The position numbers were made by a program, and so were the translations under genes. Below, piece after piece: positions 41,869 through 50,637 of a stretch of DNA of 64,000 nt (positions are counted from its first letter, which is position 1; each line of letters starts with the position of its first letter). Below the pieces are notes generated by a model. It ran no database searches. It worked only from the letters and a program-made list of their open reading frames with translations, and was not told the DNA's origin. The stretch is from positions 1 to 64,000 of the forward strand of contig NZ_JAKRNE010000010.1 of NCBI RefSeq assembly GCF_022347205.1. The letters run 5' to 3'. The DNA comes from Corynebacterium sp. ACRPO. GTDB lineage: Bacteria; Actinomycetota; Actinomycetes; Mycobacteriales; Mycobacteriaceae.

Positions 41869-43396
41869 AGGGATCTATCCCCGAGTACTGTCCATTGCCG
41901 GTACTGATCCCACCGGCGGAGCCGGCATTCAAGCCGATTTGAAATCCATCTCTGCCGCAGGCGGCTACGGTATGAGCGTCGTGACGGCGTTGGTGGCTCA
42001 AAACACTCAGGGTGTTCGCAGCGTCCACATACCACCGGTGGACTTTCTGCAGGAGCAGCTAGACTCCGTCATCGACGATGTGGAGATTGATGCGGTAAAG
42101 ATTGGCATGCTTGCCGACGCCGCCATTACCGCCAAGGTCGCAGACTTCCTGCGGCGCCTGCCGGACGATGTCCCCGTGGTACTTGATCCGGTAATGGTTG
42201 CTACCAGCGGAGATCGCCTGCTGGAGAAGGAAGCAGAACAGGCCGTGCGCGATCTCTGCTCCCAGGTGGATCTCATCACCCCGAACTTGAAGGAATTGGC
42301 AGTCCTTACCCAGACGGACGAGGCGAGCGACCTAGAAGAGGCGATTGCCACGGCAAAGGAGTGGGCAAAGGCTGCTAATACCGCGGTCGTCGTCAAGGGC
42401 GGGCACCTTCATGCCGACATCGCCGACAATGCGGTGGTCAATGCGGATGGGTTGGTACACCGCGTTGCCGCAAGCCGAGTGGACACGAAGAATACGCACG
42501 GAACTGGCTGTTCCCTTTCTTCTGCCCTAGCCACCCGCCTGGGAGCCGGCGATAGCCCCGCGGCAGCTCTGGCGTGGTCCACCCAATGGCTGCACGAGGC
42601 GATTGCTAATGCGGATGCGCTTCACGTGGGCAAGGGACACGGACCCGTGGACCATCTGCACCGCTCGCAGCGTCTCATGCAGGCGGCCTCTACCCTGCCC
42701 CAGCCGTACTTATCCGGCAAGCTGGTAGAACCGGAAAGCGTCGACCAGCCCCACGTTCCCGCAGCTGGCCCACACACGCATCGCCTGTGGAACCTAGCCG
42801 GGGATCACTGGGAGGCTATCAAGGCACTGCCCTTTATTCGGGCCTTGGGCACGGGAGCGTTGGAAAAGGATGCCTTTGGCTTCTACCTCGACCAAGATGC
42901 CCAGTATCTGAATGCTTATTCCAAGGCATTGGCTCGCCTCGCCAGCCAAGCCCCGGAAGCGGCACAGCAACTGCACTGGGCTGAGGGAGCGCATGATTGC
43001 TTGGCGGTGGAGGCCGAGCTGCACCGGGGCTGGCTCGAGAGCGATATTACGACTGCAGCCTCCCGGGTAACTAGCGCCTATACGGATTTCCTGATCCGTT
43101 CGACGCACACGGATGACTACGTGGTGGGCGCTGCGGCGGTACTGCCCTGCTACTGGCTATATGCAGAAGTAGGCCTCCACCTCGCAGAATTTGATTCCCC
43201 CGAACACCCCTATCACTCATGGCTCTCCATGTACGGCGGCGAGGACTTCCTTAACGGGGTTCGCGCGAGCCTCGACATCGTCGAACAAGCCCTCGCCGGG
43301 GCGGATGAGTGCACCCGCCTCCGGGCCGAGCGCGCCTATATCACCGCCAGCCACCATGAGGTCGACTTCTTCGACCAAGCCGATAGGCGCTTTTAG
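41861..43396 (+). CDS. thiD: Bifunctional HMP/HMP-phosphate kinase and TenA-type aminohydrolase
   Basis: A 511-residue fusion. Residues ~1-265 are ThiD, which phosphorylates HMP to HMP-diphosphate (VLSIAGTDPTGGAGIQADLK, VLDPVMVATSGDRLL, THGTGCSLSSALATRL). Residues ~300-511 are a TenA/thiaminase II domain that frees HMP from degraded thiamine, with FYLDQDAQYLNAYSKALA and the nucleophile Cys in VLPCYWLYAEVG. A strong AAGGAGG site lies inside thiE 7 nt upstream. The fusion fits a salvage-oriented operon. Its stop overlaps the converging methyltransferase stop by 3 nt. Confidence 0.95.
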   Translation: MAKGIYPRVLSIAGTDPTGGAGIQADLKSISAAGGYGMSVVTALVAQNTQGVRSVHIPPVDFLQEQLDSVIDDVEIDAVKIGMLADAAITAKVADFLRRLPDDVPVVLDPVMVATSGDRLLEKEAEQAVRDLCSQVDLITPNLKELAVLTQTDEASDLEEAIATAKEWAKAANTAVVVKGGHLHADIADNAVVNADGLVHRVAASRVDTKNTHGTGCSLSSALATRLGAGDSPAAALAWSTQWLHEAIANADALHVGKGHGPVDHLHRSQRLMQAASTLPQPYLSGKLVEPESVDQPHVPAAGPHTHRLWNLAGDHWEAIKALPFIRALGTGALEKDAFGFYLDQDAQYLNAYSKALARLASQAPEAAQQLHWAEGAHDCLAVEAELHRGWLESDITTAASRVTSAYTDFLIRSTHTDDYVVGAAAVLPCYWLYAEVGLHLAEFDSPEHPYHSWLSMYGGEDFLNGVRASLDIVEQALAGADECTRLRAERAYITASHHEVDFFDQADRRF

Positions 43397-43995
43397 GCCA
43401 GCAAGTCCGACCCAGGGCGCGAAAGAACGGCGACTAAGAAGGTGGAATGCTCCGAGAAGAGCTTCATGTCCCACGAGGAGAAAGTGAAGTCGACTCGGTA
43501 GCCCACCTTCTGCGCCATGTCGAGGAAATCAGAAAATTCCCAGCCACGGCCCTCGCCGAAGCCGGTGACGAGGCGACCACCGGGCTTGAGAGAATTATAG
43601 ATATTGCGCAGAGCGGGCTCGCGGCCTTCCTTTGCTAGAAAGCCCATGACATTGCCGGCAGACACGGCGATATCAAAGGGACCTTCTGGCACCTCTTCCT
43701 CGCACAGGTCTCCCACGAACCATTGCCCCTCTGAGAAATCGTGCTCAGCGTGCTCGATGAGAATGGGGTCTACGTCGACGCCTACAACGCTATGGCCACG
43801 GCGAAGCAGCTCGCCGCCGACGCGGCCGGTGCCACAGCCGGCATCGAGGATGGTGGAGTTGCGCTCCACCATGGCGTCGATAAGCCGGGCCTCGCCATTG
43901 ATGTCTTTACCCTGTGCAGCCAGCACCTTCCATTTGCGAGCAAAGTTATGGGAGTGCTCGGGATTAGCTTCGGTTACTTCTTTCCACGTAGGCAT
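43393..43995 (-). CDS. Class I SAM-dependent methyltransferase
   Basis: A 200-residue methyltransferase with the Rossmann motif I ILDAGCGTGRVGGELL near residue 53, motif II VVGVDVDPILIEHA, and the post-motif FDIAVSAGNVMGF. The substrate is unknown; it resembles small-molecule methyltransferases of the methyltransferase-25/11 type. A perfect TATAAT box 7 nt upstream supports the ATG at 43995 and a leaderless transcript. It is divergent from corA and converges with thiD with overlapping stops. Confidence 0.85.
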   Translation of the reverse strand: MPTWKEVTEANPEHSHNFARKWKVLAAQGKDINGEARLIDAMVERNSTILDAGCGTGRVGGELLRRGHSVVGVDVDPILIEHAEHDFSEGQWFVGDLCEEEVPEGPFDIAVSAGNVMGFLAKEGREPALRNIYNSLKPGGRLVTGFGEGRGWEFSDFLDMAQKVGYRVDFTFSSWDMKLFSEHSTFLVAVLSRPGSDLLA

Positions 43996-44002
43996 AGATT
44001 CG

Positions 44003-44008
44003 ATTATA
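44003..44008 (-). promoter_or_regulatory. -10 element (TATAAT) of the methyltransferase gene
   Basis: A perfect TATAAT on the minus strand lies 7 nt before the ATG at 43995. No clear -35 sequence is visible. Confidence 0.6.
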
Positions 44009-44103
44009 TTACCCGGCTTCGGTGTAAGATTTACCCGCTGCGTAAAATCGCCGCCTGCCCATTGGGAAAATACCCGCACTACCGCGCAAAGGAGGCTGAA
44101 AAG

Positions 44104-45177
44104 ATGCCATCCGTACCTTCACCCTTTAGGGGCCGCAAGAAACCCGAGCCTCCTAGTAAGCCCACTTCCCTGCTGGTACCACCGGAGCGCGCCATCGAAC
44201 ATTGCCGCGTCTTTGTGGATGGCGAGGCGCTTCCCGGGGAGTATTCCACCAGCTCCGCTCTGGAAGCCATAGAGGAATACGGCCGCGGATTCATTTGGGT
44301 GGGCCTCCATGAGCCCTACGAGTCCCAGATGACCAAAGTGGCCTCCCAGTTTGGCATCCACGAACTCATCGTAGAAGACGCCGTTATGGCCCATCAACGC
44401 CCTAAGCTCGAACGCTACGATGATCAGCTCTTCGTGGTCGCGCGTTCGGTGAACTACCGCGATCATGACGAGGTCACGGATAAGCGCCAGATCATTTCTA
44501 CCGGCGAGATCCAGATGATTATGGGCTCCAACTTCATCATCACCGTCCGACACGGGGCAAAGCTACCCAACCTGGCATATACGGTGGAAGATGAGCAGGA
44601 CTTGGTGGAGCTCGGCCCAGTGGCCATGGCCTGGAAGATCCTGGACATGATGGTGGACCGCTACTCGGAGATTTCCCGCCTTATCAGTATCGAGGTCGAT
44701 GAGCTGGAAGAAGAAATCTTTACCCCGAACCTCAAGTTTGATGTAGACCGCATCTACATGTTCAAGCGTGAGGTGCTGGAGATGAAGCATGCCATTGACC
44801 CACTTTCGGTGGCACTGAAATCCATGGTCTCGGACCACAAGGATCTAATTTCAAAGCAACTGCGCTCCTACCTGCGCGATGTCAACGACCATGAGCTCGT
44901 GGTCAAGGACCAAGTATCCAGCTTCGATGAGCGCCTTACCTCGCTTATCGACGCCTCGGTAGCCAAGGTAACGATGCAACAGAACTCGGATATGCGCACC
45001 ATTTCCGCGGTCGTAGGCATGTGGGCCGCGCCTACCCTGGTGGCGGGTATCTACGGCATGAACTTCGACATTATGCCGGAGCTACACTGGGCGCTGGGAT
45101 ACCCCATGGCGATTATCATCATGATCTTGGTCGTTGTGGGCCTGTGGGCTTGGTTCCGAAAGAACCACTGGCTCTAA
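44104..45177 (+). CDS. corA: CorA-family Mg2+/Co2+ transporter
   Basis: A 357-residue pentameric channel subunit. A large cytosolic domain (about 1-295) is followed by two membrane helices joined by the signature GMN (VAGIYGMNFDIMPELHW). The basic C-terminal RKNHWL lies in the cytosol. The conserved LIVEDAVMAHQRPKLERYDDQLFVV is typical. An AAGGAGG site lies about 8 nt before the ATG at 44104. A longer upstream frame is antisense to the methyltransferase and not used. Confidence 0.93.
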   Translation: MPSVPSPFRGRKKPEPPSKPTSLLVPPERAIEHCRVFVDGEALPGEYSTSSALEAIEEYGRGFIWVGLHEPYESQMTKVASQFGIHELIVEDAVMAHQRPKLERYDDQLFVVARSVNYRDHDEVTDKRQIISTGEIQMIMGSNFIITVRHGAKLPNLAYTVEDEQDLVELGPVAMAWKILDMMVDRYSEISRLISIEVDELEEEIFTPNLKFDVDRIYMFKREVLEMKHAIDPLSVALKSMVSDHKDLISKQLRSYLRDVNDHELVVKDQVSSFDERLTSLIDASVAKVTMQQNSDMRTISAVVGMWAAPTLVAGIYGMNFDIMPELHWALGYPMAIIIMILVVVGLWAWFRKNHWL

Positions 45178-45200
45178 TCCCTCCGGTACGCTGGTGCGCT

Positions 45201-46367
45201 ATGAGCGATATCACTGTTTATGGCGCTACCGGGCTGGTCGGCCAATTGGTGGCGCGCTACCTTGCCTCGATTAACGCGCCCTCTGTGACTCTGGCCGGCC
45301 GGAACCGACCGGTGCTAGCCGCGCTGCGCGATGAACTCAATCCGCACTGGGACATCGCCATCGCCGCCGCCGATGATGCCGCCGCTGTGGAGCGCATGGT
45401 GGAAGGTACCAAGGTGCTCATCACCGTGGTCGGCCCCTACAGCCTGTATGGCGGCCACGTCGTTGCCGCCTGCGCGCGCCATGGCGTGGACTATGTTGAC
45501 CTCTGCGGTGAGGTTCCCTTTATTCGCCGCAGCATCGATTCCCACCACGCCACCGCCCAATCCACGGGTGCGCGCATCGTTCACTCCTGCGGCTTTGATT
45601 CCGTGCCCTCAGATATTGGCATGCTCAATCTCTACCAGGCGGCAGGAAAGCCGTTTGCACGAGTACAGATGGTCGTCGACAAGCTCAAAGGCGGAATCTC
45701 TCCGGGCACCATCGAGTCTTCCCTGCAGGTCTCGCATGCCGCGCACGCGGATAAAGAGGTAGCCCGCAACCTGCACAATCCTTACTCCCTGGACCCGGAT
45801 CCCAAGGCCGGGCCACGCTTAGACGGCCTCCAGAAGGACTTCGAAATTAAAGAAGTCGACGGTGTGGGCTGGGTAGGCCCCTTTTTCATGTCCATGTTCA
45901 ATACCCGCGTGGTGCGCCGCTCTAACGCTCTGCTGGGGCGCGCGTGGGGCACACGCCTGTTTTACAAGGAAGCATGGTGGGCTGGCACCGGTCTTCTCGG
46001 TCGCGCACGCGCCTATGGGCTGGCGCTCGCCACCAAGCTACTTTTTGATGGCACTCAGTCGCGCCTGCGCCCACTGGTGGAAAAGGTTCTGCCCACACCC
46101 GGACCTAGCGGTGCGCATTTCCAAGTCAGCCACCACGGCATTACCGAAGATGGCGAACGCTGGCGAGCAACTGTGTCAGCACAAGGCGACCCAGGCTATG
46201 AAGTCACCGCCATGATGCTGAGCCAGGCTGCGCTCTGCTTGCTCGATTCGCGCTCCGGTACTAACCGCGCAGGCGGCGTACTCACCCCGGCCACCGGACT
46301 TGGAAAGCCTTATCTGCAGCGGCTTTCCGCCCACGGCATGTCTTTTACCGCCGCTCGGGTAAACTAG
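45201..46367 (+). CDS. Saccharopine-dehydrogenase-like / trans-acting enoyl reductase family protein
   Basis: A 388-residue NAD(P)-binding protein. The Rossmann start is ITVYGATGLVGQLVARYLAS, followed by VTLAGRN, a conserved CGEVPFIRRSIDSHHATAQ and IVHSCGFDSVPSDIG. It belongs to the family that includes mycobacterial trans-acting enoyl reductases of phthiocerol/glycolipid synthesis, but polyketide synthases are not nearby, so a lipid substrate is only a guess. TACGCT 8 nt upstream supports the ATG. Its end overlaps the converging thioesterase by 4 nt. Confidence 0.82.
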   Translation: MSDITVYGATGLVGQLVARYLASINAPSVTLAGRNRPVLAALRDELNPHWDIAIAAADDAAAVERMVEGTKVLITVVGPYSLYGGHVVAACARHGVDYVDLCGEVPFIRRSIDSHHATAQSTGARIVHSCGFDSVPSDIGMLNLYQAAGKPFARVQMVVDKLKGGISPGTIESSLQVSHAAHADKEVARNLHNPYSLDPDPKAGPRLDGLQKDFEIKEVDGVGWVGPFFMSMFNTRVVRRSNALLGRAWGTRLFYKEAWWAGTGLLGRARAYGLALATKLLFDGTQSRLRPLVEKVLPTPGPSGAHFQVSHHGITEDGERWRATVSAQGDPGYEVTAMMLSQAALCLLDSRSGTNRAGGVLTPATGLGKPYLQRLSAHGMSFTAARVN

Positions 46368-46810
46368 CGCAGAATCATTGTGCGCAAGGTGGTGCGGGCG
46401 ATAAGCTCGCGGCCTTGCCGCATCTCGACGCTCCACACATGGGTGCGGCCGCCTAGCTGCACTGGCGTAGCCACGGCTTCTAACTCGCCCTCACCTGTGG
46501 ATCGAATAAAGTCGCTGGAGTTATTGACGCCGACCGCGGGAGCGTCGGCAGCCGCCACGCTGGCAATGGAGGCCACGGTTTCTGCGATAGAGCAATACAA
46601 CCCGCCGTTGGCTACTCCCCAGGGCTGGTGATGCTCCGGCAGCACCTGCAGTGTCGCCCGGGCCTCGCGCGGGCCCACGTAGGTGAACTGCAGTCCTAGC
46701 AATGCCGCAAGGCCGCCGTTTAAGGCATTGAGAGACTCCAGTTCTTCTGCATTGAGCACTCGCGTGTGCGCGAGGTGGAGCAAGTCATTGAGTTTCTGCG
46801 TATCCGACAT
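46364..46810 (-). CDS. PaaI-type hotdog-fold thioesterase
   Basis: A 148-residue single hotdog domain. The core has HHQPWGVANGGLYCSIAETVASIAS, matching the helix and active-site loop of PaaI-like acyl-CoA thioesterases, and GRTHVWSVEMRQGRELIARTTLRTMI as the C-terminal strands. The substrate is unknown. TAGGCT (46819-46824, minus strand) 8 nt before the ATG suggests leaderless expression. It is divergent from gnd across a 59-nt region. Confidence 0.85.
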   Translation of the reverse strand: MSDTQKLNDLLHLAHTRVLNAEELESLNALNGGLAALLGLQFTYVGPREARATLQVLPEHHQPWGVANGGLYCSIAETVASIASVAAADAPAVGVNNSSDFIRSTGEGELEAVATPVQLGGRTHVWSVEMRQGRELIARTTLRTMILR

Positions 46811-46818
46811 AGTCCACC

Positions 46819-46862
46819 AGCCTAGCCATTGATGCCAGCCTCGCATCCTAGTGACGTAGGAT
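46819..46862. promoter_or_regulatory. Back-to-back -10 elements of the thioesterase gene and gnd
   Basis: Minus-strand TAGGCT (46819-46824) is 8 nt before the thioesterase start; plus-strand TAGGAT (46857-46862) is 7 nt before the gnd ATG. Their -35 regions overlap, so the two transcripts may compete for polymerase. Confidence 0.45.
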
Positions 46863-46869
46863 AGGCAGC

Positions 46870-48321
46870 ATGACTGATAAGAATGAACTTGCTCAGATTG
46901 GCGTCGTGGGATTGGCGGTCATGGGTTCTAATTTGGCCCGTAACTTTGCCCGCAACGGCAATACCGTAGCGGTGTATAACCGCAGCCCTGAAAAGACCCA
47001 TGCGCTCATTGAGACCCACGGTGAAGAAGGCAACTTCGTGCCTTCGGAATCCATCGAGGACTTTGTGGCTTCTTTGGAGCGCCCACGCAAGGCAATCATC
47101 ATGGTCAAGGCTGGCAAGGCCACCGATGCGGTCATCGATCAGCTGGCCGAGGCCATGGATGATGGCGATATCATCATCGACGGCGGAAATGCCTTGTTCA
47201 CTGACACCATTCGCCGCGAGAAGGACGTAGCCGCCCGCAGCAAGCATTTCGTCGGCGCCGGAATCTCCGGCGGCGAGGAGGGCGCGCTCAATGGCCCCTC
47301 CATCATGCCCGGCGGCCCCAAGGAGTCGTGGGAGACCCTCGGCCCGATTCTTGAGTCCATCGCTGCGAATGTGGATGGCACCCCGTGTGTAACCCACATT
47401 GGTCCGGACGGCGCCGGCCACTTTGTCAAGATGGTCCACAATGGCATCGAGTACGCCGATATGCAGGTCATCGGCGAGGCTTATCAGCTGCTGCGCTATG
47501 GCGCAGGCATGGAGCCGGCCGAAATCGCAGAGGTATTCCGCGAATGGAACTCCGGCGACCTTGATTCCTACCTCATTGAAATCACCGCCGAGGTTCTGGC
47601 CCAAAAGGATCCGGAGACTGGCGCCCCGCTTGTAGACGTCATCGTGGACGCCGCCGGCCAGAAGGGCACCGGCCGGTGGACTGCCATCAATGGATTGGAG
47701 CTCGGCGTTCCGATTACCGGTATTGCCGAATCCGTCTTCGCCCGCGCGCTGTCCTCCTCCACCGCGCAGCGCAGCGCCGCCCAAGAAGGCCAGCTTCCCG
47801 CCGGCACCATCAAGGCCCTGGACGTGGACAAGGCCGAGTTCATCGAGGATGTGCGCCGCGCGCTCTATGCCGCCAAGCTCATTGCTTACTCCCAGGGCTT
47901 TGACGAGATTAAGGCAGGATCCGAAGAATTTGGTTGGGACGTTGACCCGCGCGATCTAGCAACCATCTGGCGCGGCGGCTGCATCATCCGCGCCAAGTTC
48001 TTGGATCGCATCCGGGCAGCCTATGACAATAACGCGGACTTGCCCGCCCTCATCCTCGATCCCTACTTCAAGGGCGAGCTGGAAGACCTCATCGACCCTT
48101 GGCGCCGCGTGGTCGTCGCCGCTACCCAGCTGGGACTTCCGGCACCGGTCTTTGCGTCGTCCCTCTCCTACTACGACAGCCTGCGTGCCGAGCGCCTGCC
48201 GGCCGCTCTCATTCAGGGCCAGCGCGATTTCTTCGGCGCCCACACCTTCAAGCGCACCGACAAGCCGGGCACCTTCCACATTGAGTGGTCCGGTGACCGC
48301 AGCCTGACCCAGACCGACTAG
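46870..48321 (+). CDS. gnd: 6-phosphogluconate dehydrogenase, decarboxylating
   Basis: A 483-residue enzyme converting 6-phosphogluconate to ribulose 5-phosphate with NADPH formation. The cofactor fold is GVVGLAVMGSNLARNFARNGNTVAVYNRSPEK (NRxxEK is the NADP-selective pattern), the substrate site includes GGNA, GAGISGGEEGALNGPSIMPGG and HNGIEYADMQ, and the C-terminal domain has the family AAQKGTGRWT-type AGQKGTGRWT motif. Length matches the long Gnd form. The gene is probably leaderless. Confidence 0.96.
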   Translation: MTDKNELAQIGVVGLAVMGSNLARNFARNGNTVAVYNRSPEKTHALIETHGEEGNFVPSESIEDFVASLERPRKAIIMVKAGKATDAVIDQLAEAMDDGDIIIDGGNALFTDTIRREKDVAARSKHFVGAGISGGEEGALNGPSIMPGGPKESWETLGPILESIAANVDGTPCVTHIGPDGAGHFVKMVHNGIEYADMQVIGEAYQLLRYGAGMEPAEIAEVFREWNSGDLDSYLIEITAEVLAQKDPETGAPLVDVIVDAAGQKGTGRWTAINGLELGVPITGIAESVFARALSSSTAQRSAAQEGQLPAGTIKALDVDKAEFIEDVRRALYAAKLIAYSQGFDEIKAGSEEFGWDVDPRDLATIWRGGCIIRAKFLDRIRAAYDNNADLPALILDPYFKGELEDLIDPWRRVVVAATQLGLPAPVFASSLSYYDSLRAERLPAALIQGQRDFFGAHTFKRTDKPGTFHIEWSGDRSLTQTD

Positions 48322-48331
48322 ATTCGCAGTG

Positions 48332-48366
48332 ACGTGTTCAGGGGCCCTTCGGGGCCCCAATCACGT
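48332..48366 (+). terminator. Hairpin downstream of gnd
   Basis: GGGGCCC (48341-48347) pairs with GGGCCCC (48352-48358), and outer ACGTG/CACGT arms extend the stem. Only three T follow, so it is a weak or factor-assisted terminator. Confidence 0.55.
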
Positions 48367-48430
48367 TTCCGAGCAGGTCTTTCCCGTTGAATGCGGCGAT
48401 CCGACACGCTGCCGATAGGATGGGAAAGCG

Positions 48431-49729
48431 ATGACTACCTTTGCCGATCTCGGCCTTCCCCAGCGCCTGGTGCGCATTCTGCGCAACCAAGGCATTACCG
48501 AACCGTTTCCTATTCAAAAAGCCGCGATTCCCGACGCCCTCGCAGGCAAAGACGTACTCGGCCGCGGCCCAACCGGGTCGGGCAAGACCTATACCTTTGG
48601 CCTGCCCATGCTCGCCCGCATTGCCGGAACAGGTGCATCCAAGCCTGCTCATCCCCGTGCGCTCATCCTCGCCCCCACCCGCGAGTTGGCTACTCAAATT
48701 CACCAGCGCCTTGATGAACCTGCGGCAACGCTGGGCTTAAGAGTGCTCGCTGTCGTGGGCGGGGTAAATATTAATCACCATATCCGCTCCCTCGCCCGCC
48801 CCGTTGATGTTCTTGTTGCTACCCCTGGCCGTGCCCAGGATCTCATTGACCAGGGCAAGCTGCATTTGGATGCGGTCCAGATTACTGCACTGGATGAAGC
48901 CGACCAGATGGCCGATATGGGCTTTTTGCCCCAGGTACGCAGGCTTCTGCGCCTAACTCCGGTGCAAGGCCAGCGCTTGCTGTTTTCGGCGACGCTTGAC
49001 GGCGAAGTCAATAAGCTGGTGGAGCAATTCCTCCATGACCCGGTGGTCCACTCCACAGCCCCGGTGCAAGCTGCAGTGGATTCCATGTCCCATCACCTCT
49101 TTTTCGTCGGCGAGCGTCCCGCCCGCAACGAGGTGGTGCTGCGCATCGCTGCCCGCCAAGGCAAAACCATCATGTTTATGCGCACCAAGCACGGCGTGGA
49201 CAGGCAGGTCAAGAAATTGCGTCGCTCTGGCATCAACGCTTATCCATTGCATGGCGATAAAGGCCAAGGCGCGCGTACCCGCGCAATCGAAGGCTTCGCC
49301 GATGGCAGCATTCCGGTCTTGGTCGCCACCGATATTGCCGCCCGCGGTATCGATATTGTGGACGTTTCACTCGTCGTTCACGTCGATCCGCCCGCAGAGC
49401 ACAAAGCCTATCTCCATCGCGCCGGCCGCACGGCACGCGGTGGTGCTGCGGGTACCGTGATCACTTTGGTCATGGATGAACAACGCAAAGAAGTAGCCGC
49501 TCTCATTAAGAAAGCCGGGGTCACAGCTACGGAGCACGATATTTCTCACCGTGACAATCCTGCTGGCGCACCGATCCTTAAGGAGATTACGGGCGCTCGC
49601 AAGCCCAATGGCCCTGCCCTTCCCCCACCCGGGCAGAGCGCGCCCCAGAAACCGGCGAAATCTGTCAAGAAGTCCAACTCTCAACGCCGCCGCTCGGGCG
49701 GCAAAGTCGCCCGCCGCCGACGCCGTTAA
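48431..49729 (+). CDS. DEAD-box RNA helicase
   Basis: A 432-residue RhlE/DeaD-like RNA helicase. All core motifs are visible: the Q-motif around PFPIQKAAIPDAL, motif I GRGPTGSGKTYTF, Ia PTRELATQ, II DEADQMADMG, III FSATL, V DIAARGIDIVDV and VI HRAGRTARGG. The C-terminal ~65 residues form a basic Pro/Arg/Lys-rich tail likely to bind RNA. TAGGAT is 9 nt from the ATG, and GGGAAAG may serve as ribosome site. The next gene starts 19 nt downstream. Confidence 0.93.
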   Translation: MTTFADLGLPQRLVRILRNQGITEPFPIQKAAIPDALAGKDVLGRGPTGSGKTYTFGLPMLARIAGTGASKPAHPRALILAPTRELATQIHQRLDEPAATLGLRVLAVVGGVNINHHIRSLARPVDVLVATPGRAQDLIDQGKLHLDAVQITALDEADQMADMGFLPQVRRLLRLTPVQGQRLLFSATLDGEVNKLVEQFLHDPVVHSTAPVQAAVDSMSHHLFFVGERPARNEVVLRIAARQGKTIMFMRTKHGVDRQVKKLRRSGINAYPLHGDKGQGARTRAIEGFADGSIPVLVATDIAARGIDIVDVSLVVHVDPPAEHKAYLHRAGRTARGGAAGTVITLVMDEQRKEVAALIKKAGVTATEHDISHRDNPAGAPILKEITGARKPNGPALPPPGQSAPQKPAKSVKKSNSQRRRSGGKVARRRRR

Positions 49730-49748
49730 GTCAAGGAGGTGAACGCTC

Positions 49749-50597
49749 ATGCGCATCTTGAGCCCTGAGGACTGGAGTGCTCAACAGCATGAACACGAAA
49801 AGCAAGCCACAGACCGCTTGGAGCGCTTCCGGCATCCTGGCAGCTACCACCCTGTTTTCGATTTTCTCTTTGAGTACTACCCCGTACGTCCTTCTCACCT
49901 TAAGCGCTGGCACCCGGGTGTAGGAACTGCGCTAGCAGGCACTCCTCCGCACGCTGAATGGCGGGATTATTACGCCACCTCAGAAGGCATCACCGTCGAC
50001 CTCGCCAGCTTTCTAGAGCGTCGTGGTGACTCGGTTCGCTATATCTCCAATCTGCTTCGGCGTTCCGCGACCAATCCGGTCCACTTTGACTGCTTCGGTC
50101 TGCATGAATGGGCAATGGTCTACCACACAGATTCCCCGCGTCATTCGCTGCCCTTGCGGCTCGGTGCGGACGGCACCAACCGGGTTGTCGATGAGCACTC
50201 AATTAAGTGTTCTCACTATGATGCCTTCCGGTTCTTTACCCCTCCTGCTCGCCCTCTTAACCTCACTGTCCTGCATCGTGAAGATCAGCCCGACAATGAC
50301 CAGGCAGGCTGCGTACACGTCACGATGGATCTATATAAGTGGGCCTGGAAGCTGGGACCTCTCGTACCAGGCGAACTTTTCCTTGAATGTCTGGATTTGG
50401 CGATTGAAGCGCGCATCCTTGACATGGAGGCATCTCCTTATGACTGCCGTGATTGGGGACTTGGCGTGGTACCCATCGAGACCCCTGAGGGCAAGGCCGA
50501 GTACGTCTCGAGGCAACGAACGCTGGCGCTCACAGCTAAACCACTGCGAGACCGGCTTGTCGCTGTGATAGATCAAGCAGTTGCCCCGCTAGAATGA
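49749..50597 (+). CDS. Conserved actinobacterial protein, often labelled 3-methyladenine DNA glycosylase
   Basis: A 282-residue soluble protein. Conserved-looking parts are FRHPGSYHPVFDFLFEYYPVRPSHLKRWHPGVG, FDCFGLHEWAMVYHTD, and HYDAFRFFTPPARPLNLTVLHREDQ. Homologues are commonly annotated as 3-methyladenine glycosylase, but I see neither the helix-hairpin-helix GPD motif nor an AAG-type core, so I would not rely on that label. His/Cys/Trp-rich segments suggest a metal or small-molecule site. It follows the DEAD helicase by 19 nt with an AAGGAGG site. Confidence 0.7.
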   Translation: MRILSPEDWSAQQHEHEKQATDRLERFRHPGSYHPVFDFLFEYYPVRPSHLKRWHPGVGTALAGTPPHAEWRDYYATSEGITVDLASFLERRGDSVRYISNLLRRSATNPVHFDCFGLHEWAMVYHTDSPRHSLPLRLGADGTNRVVDEHSIKCSHYDAFRFFTPPARPLNLTVLHREDQPDNDQAGCVHVTMDLYKWAWKLGPLVPGELFLECLDLAIEARILDMEASPYDCRDWGLGVVPIETPEGKAEYVSRQRTLALTAKPLRDRLVAVIDQAVAPLE

Positions 50598-50637
50598 GCC
50601 ACTAACAACGGCAGTTTGTTTGGGAGGAAGACACCAC

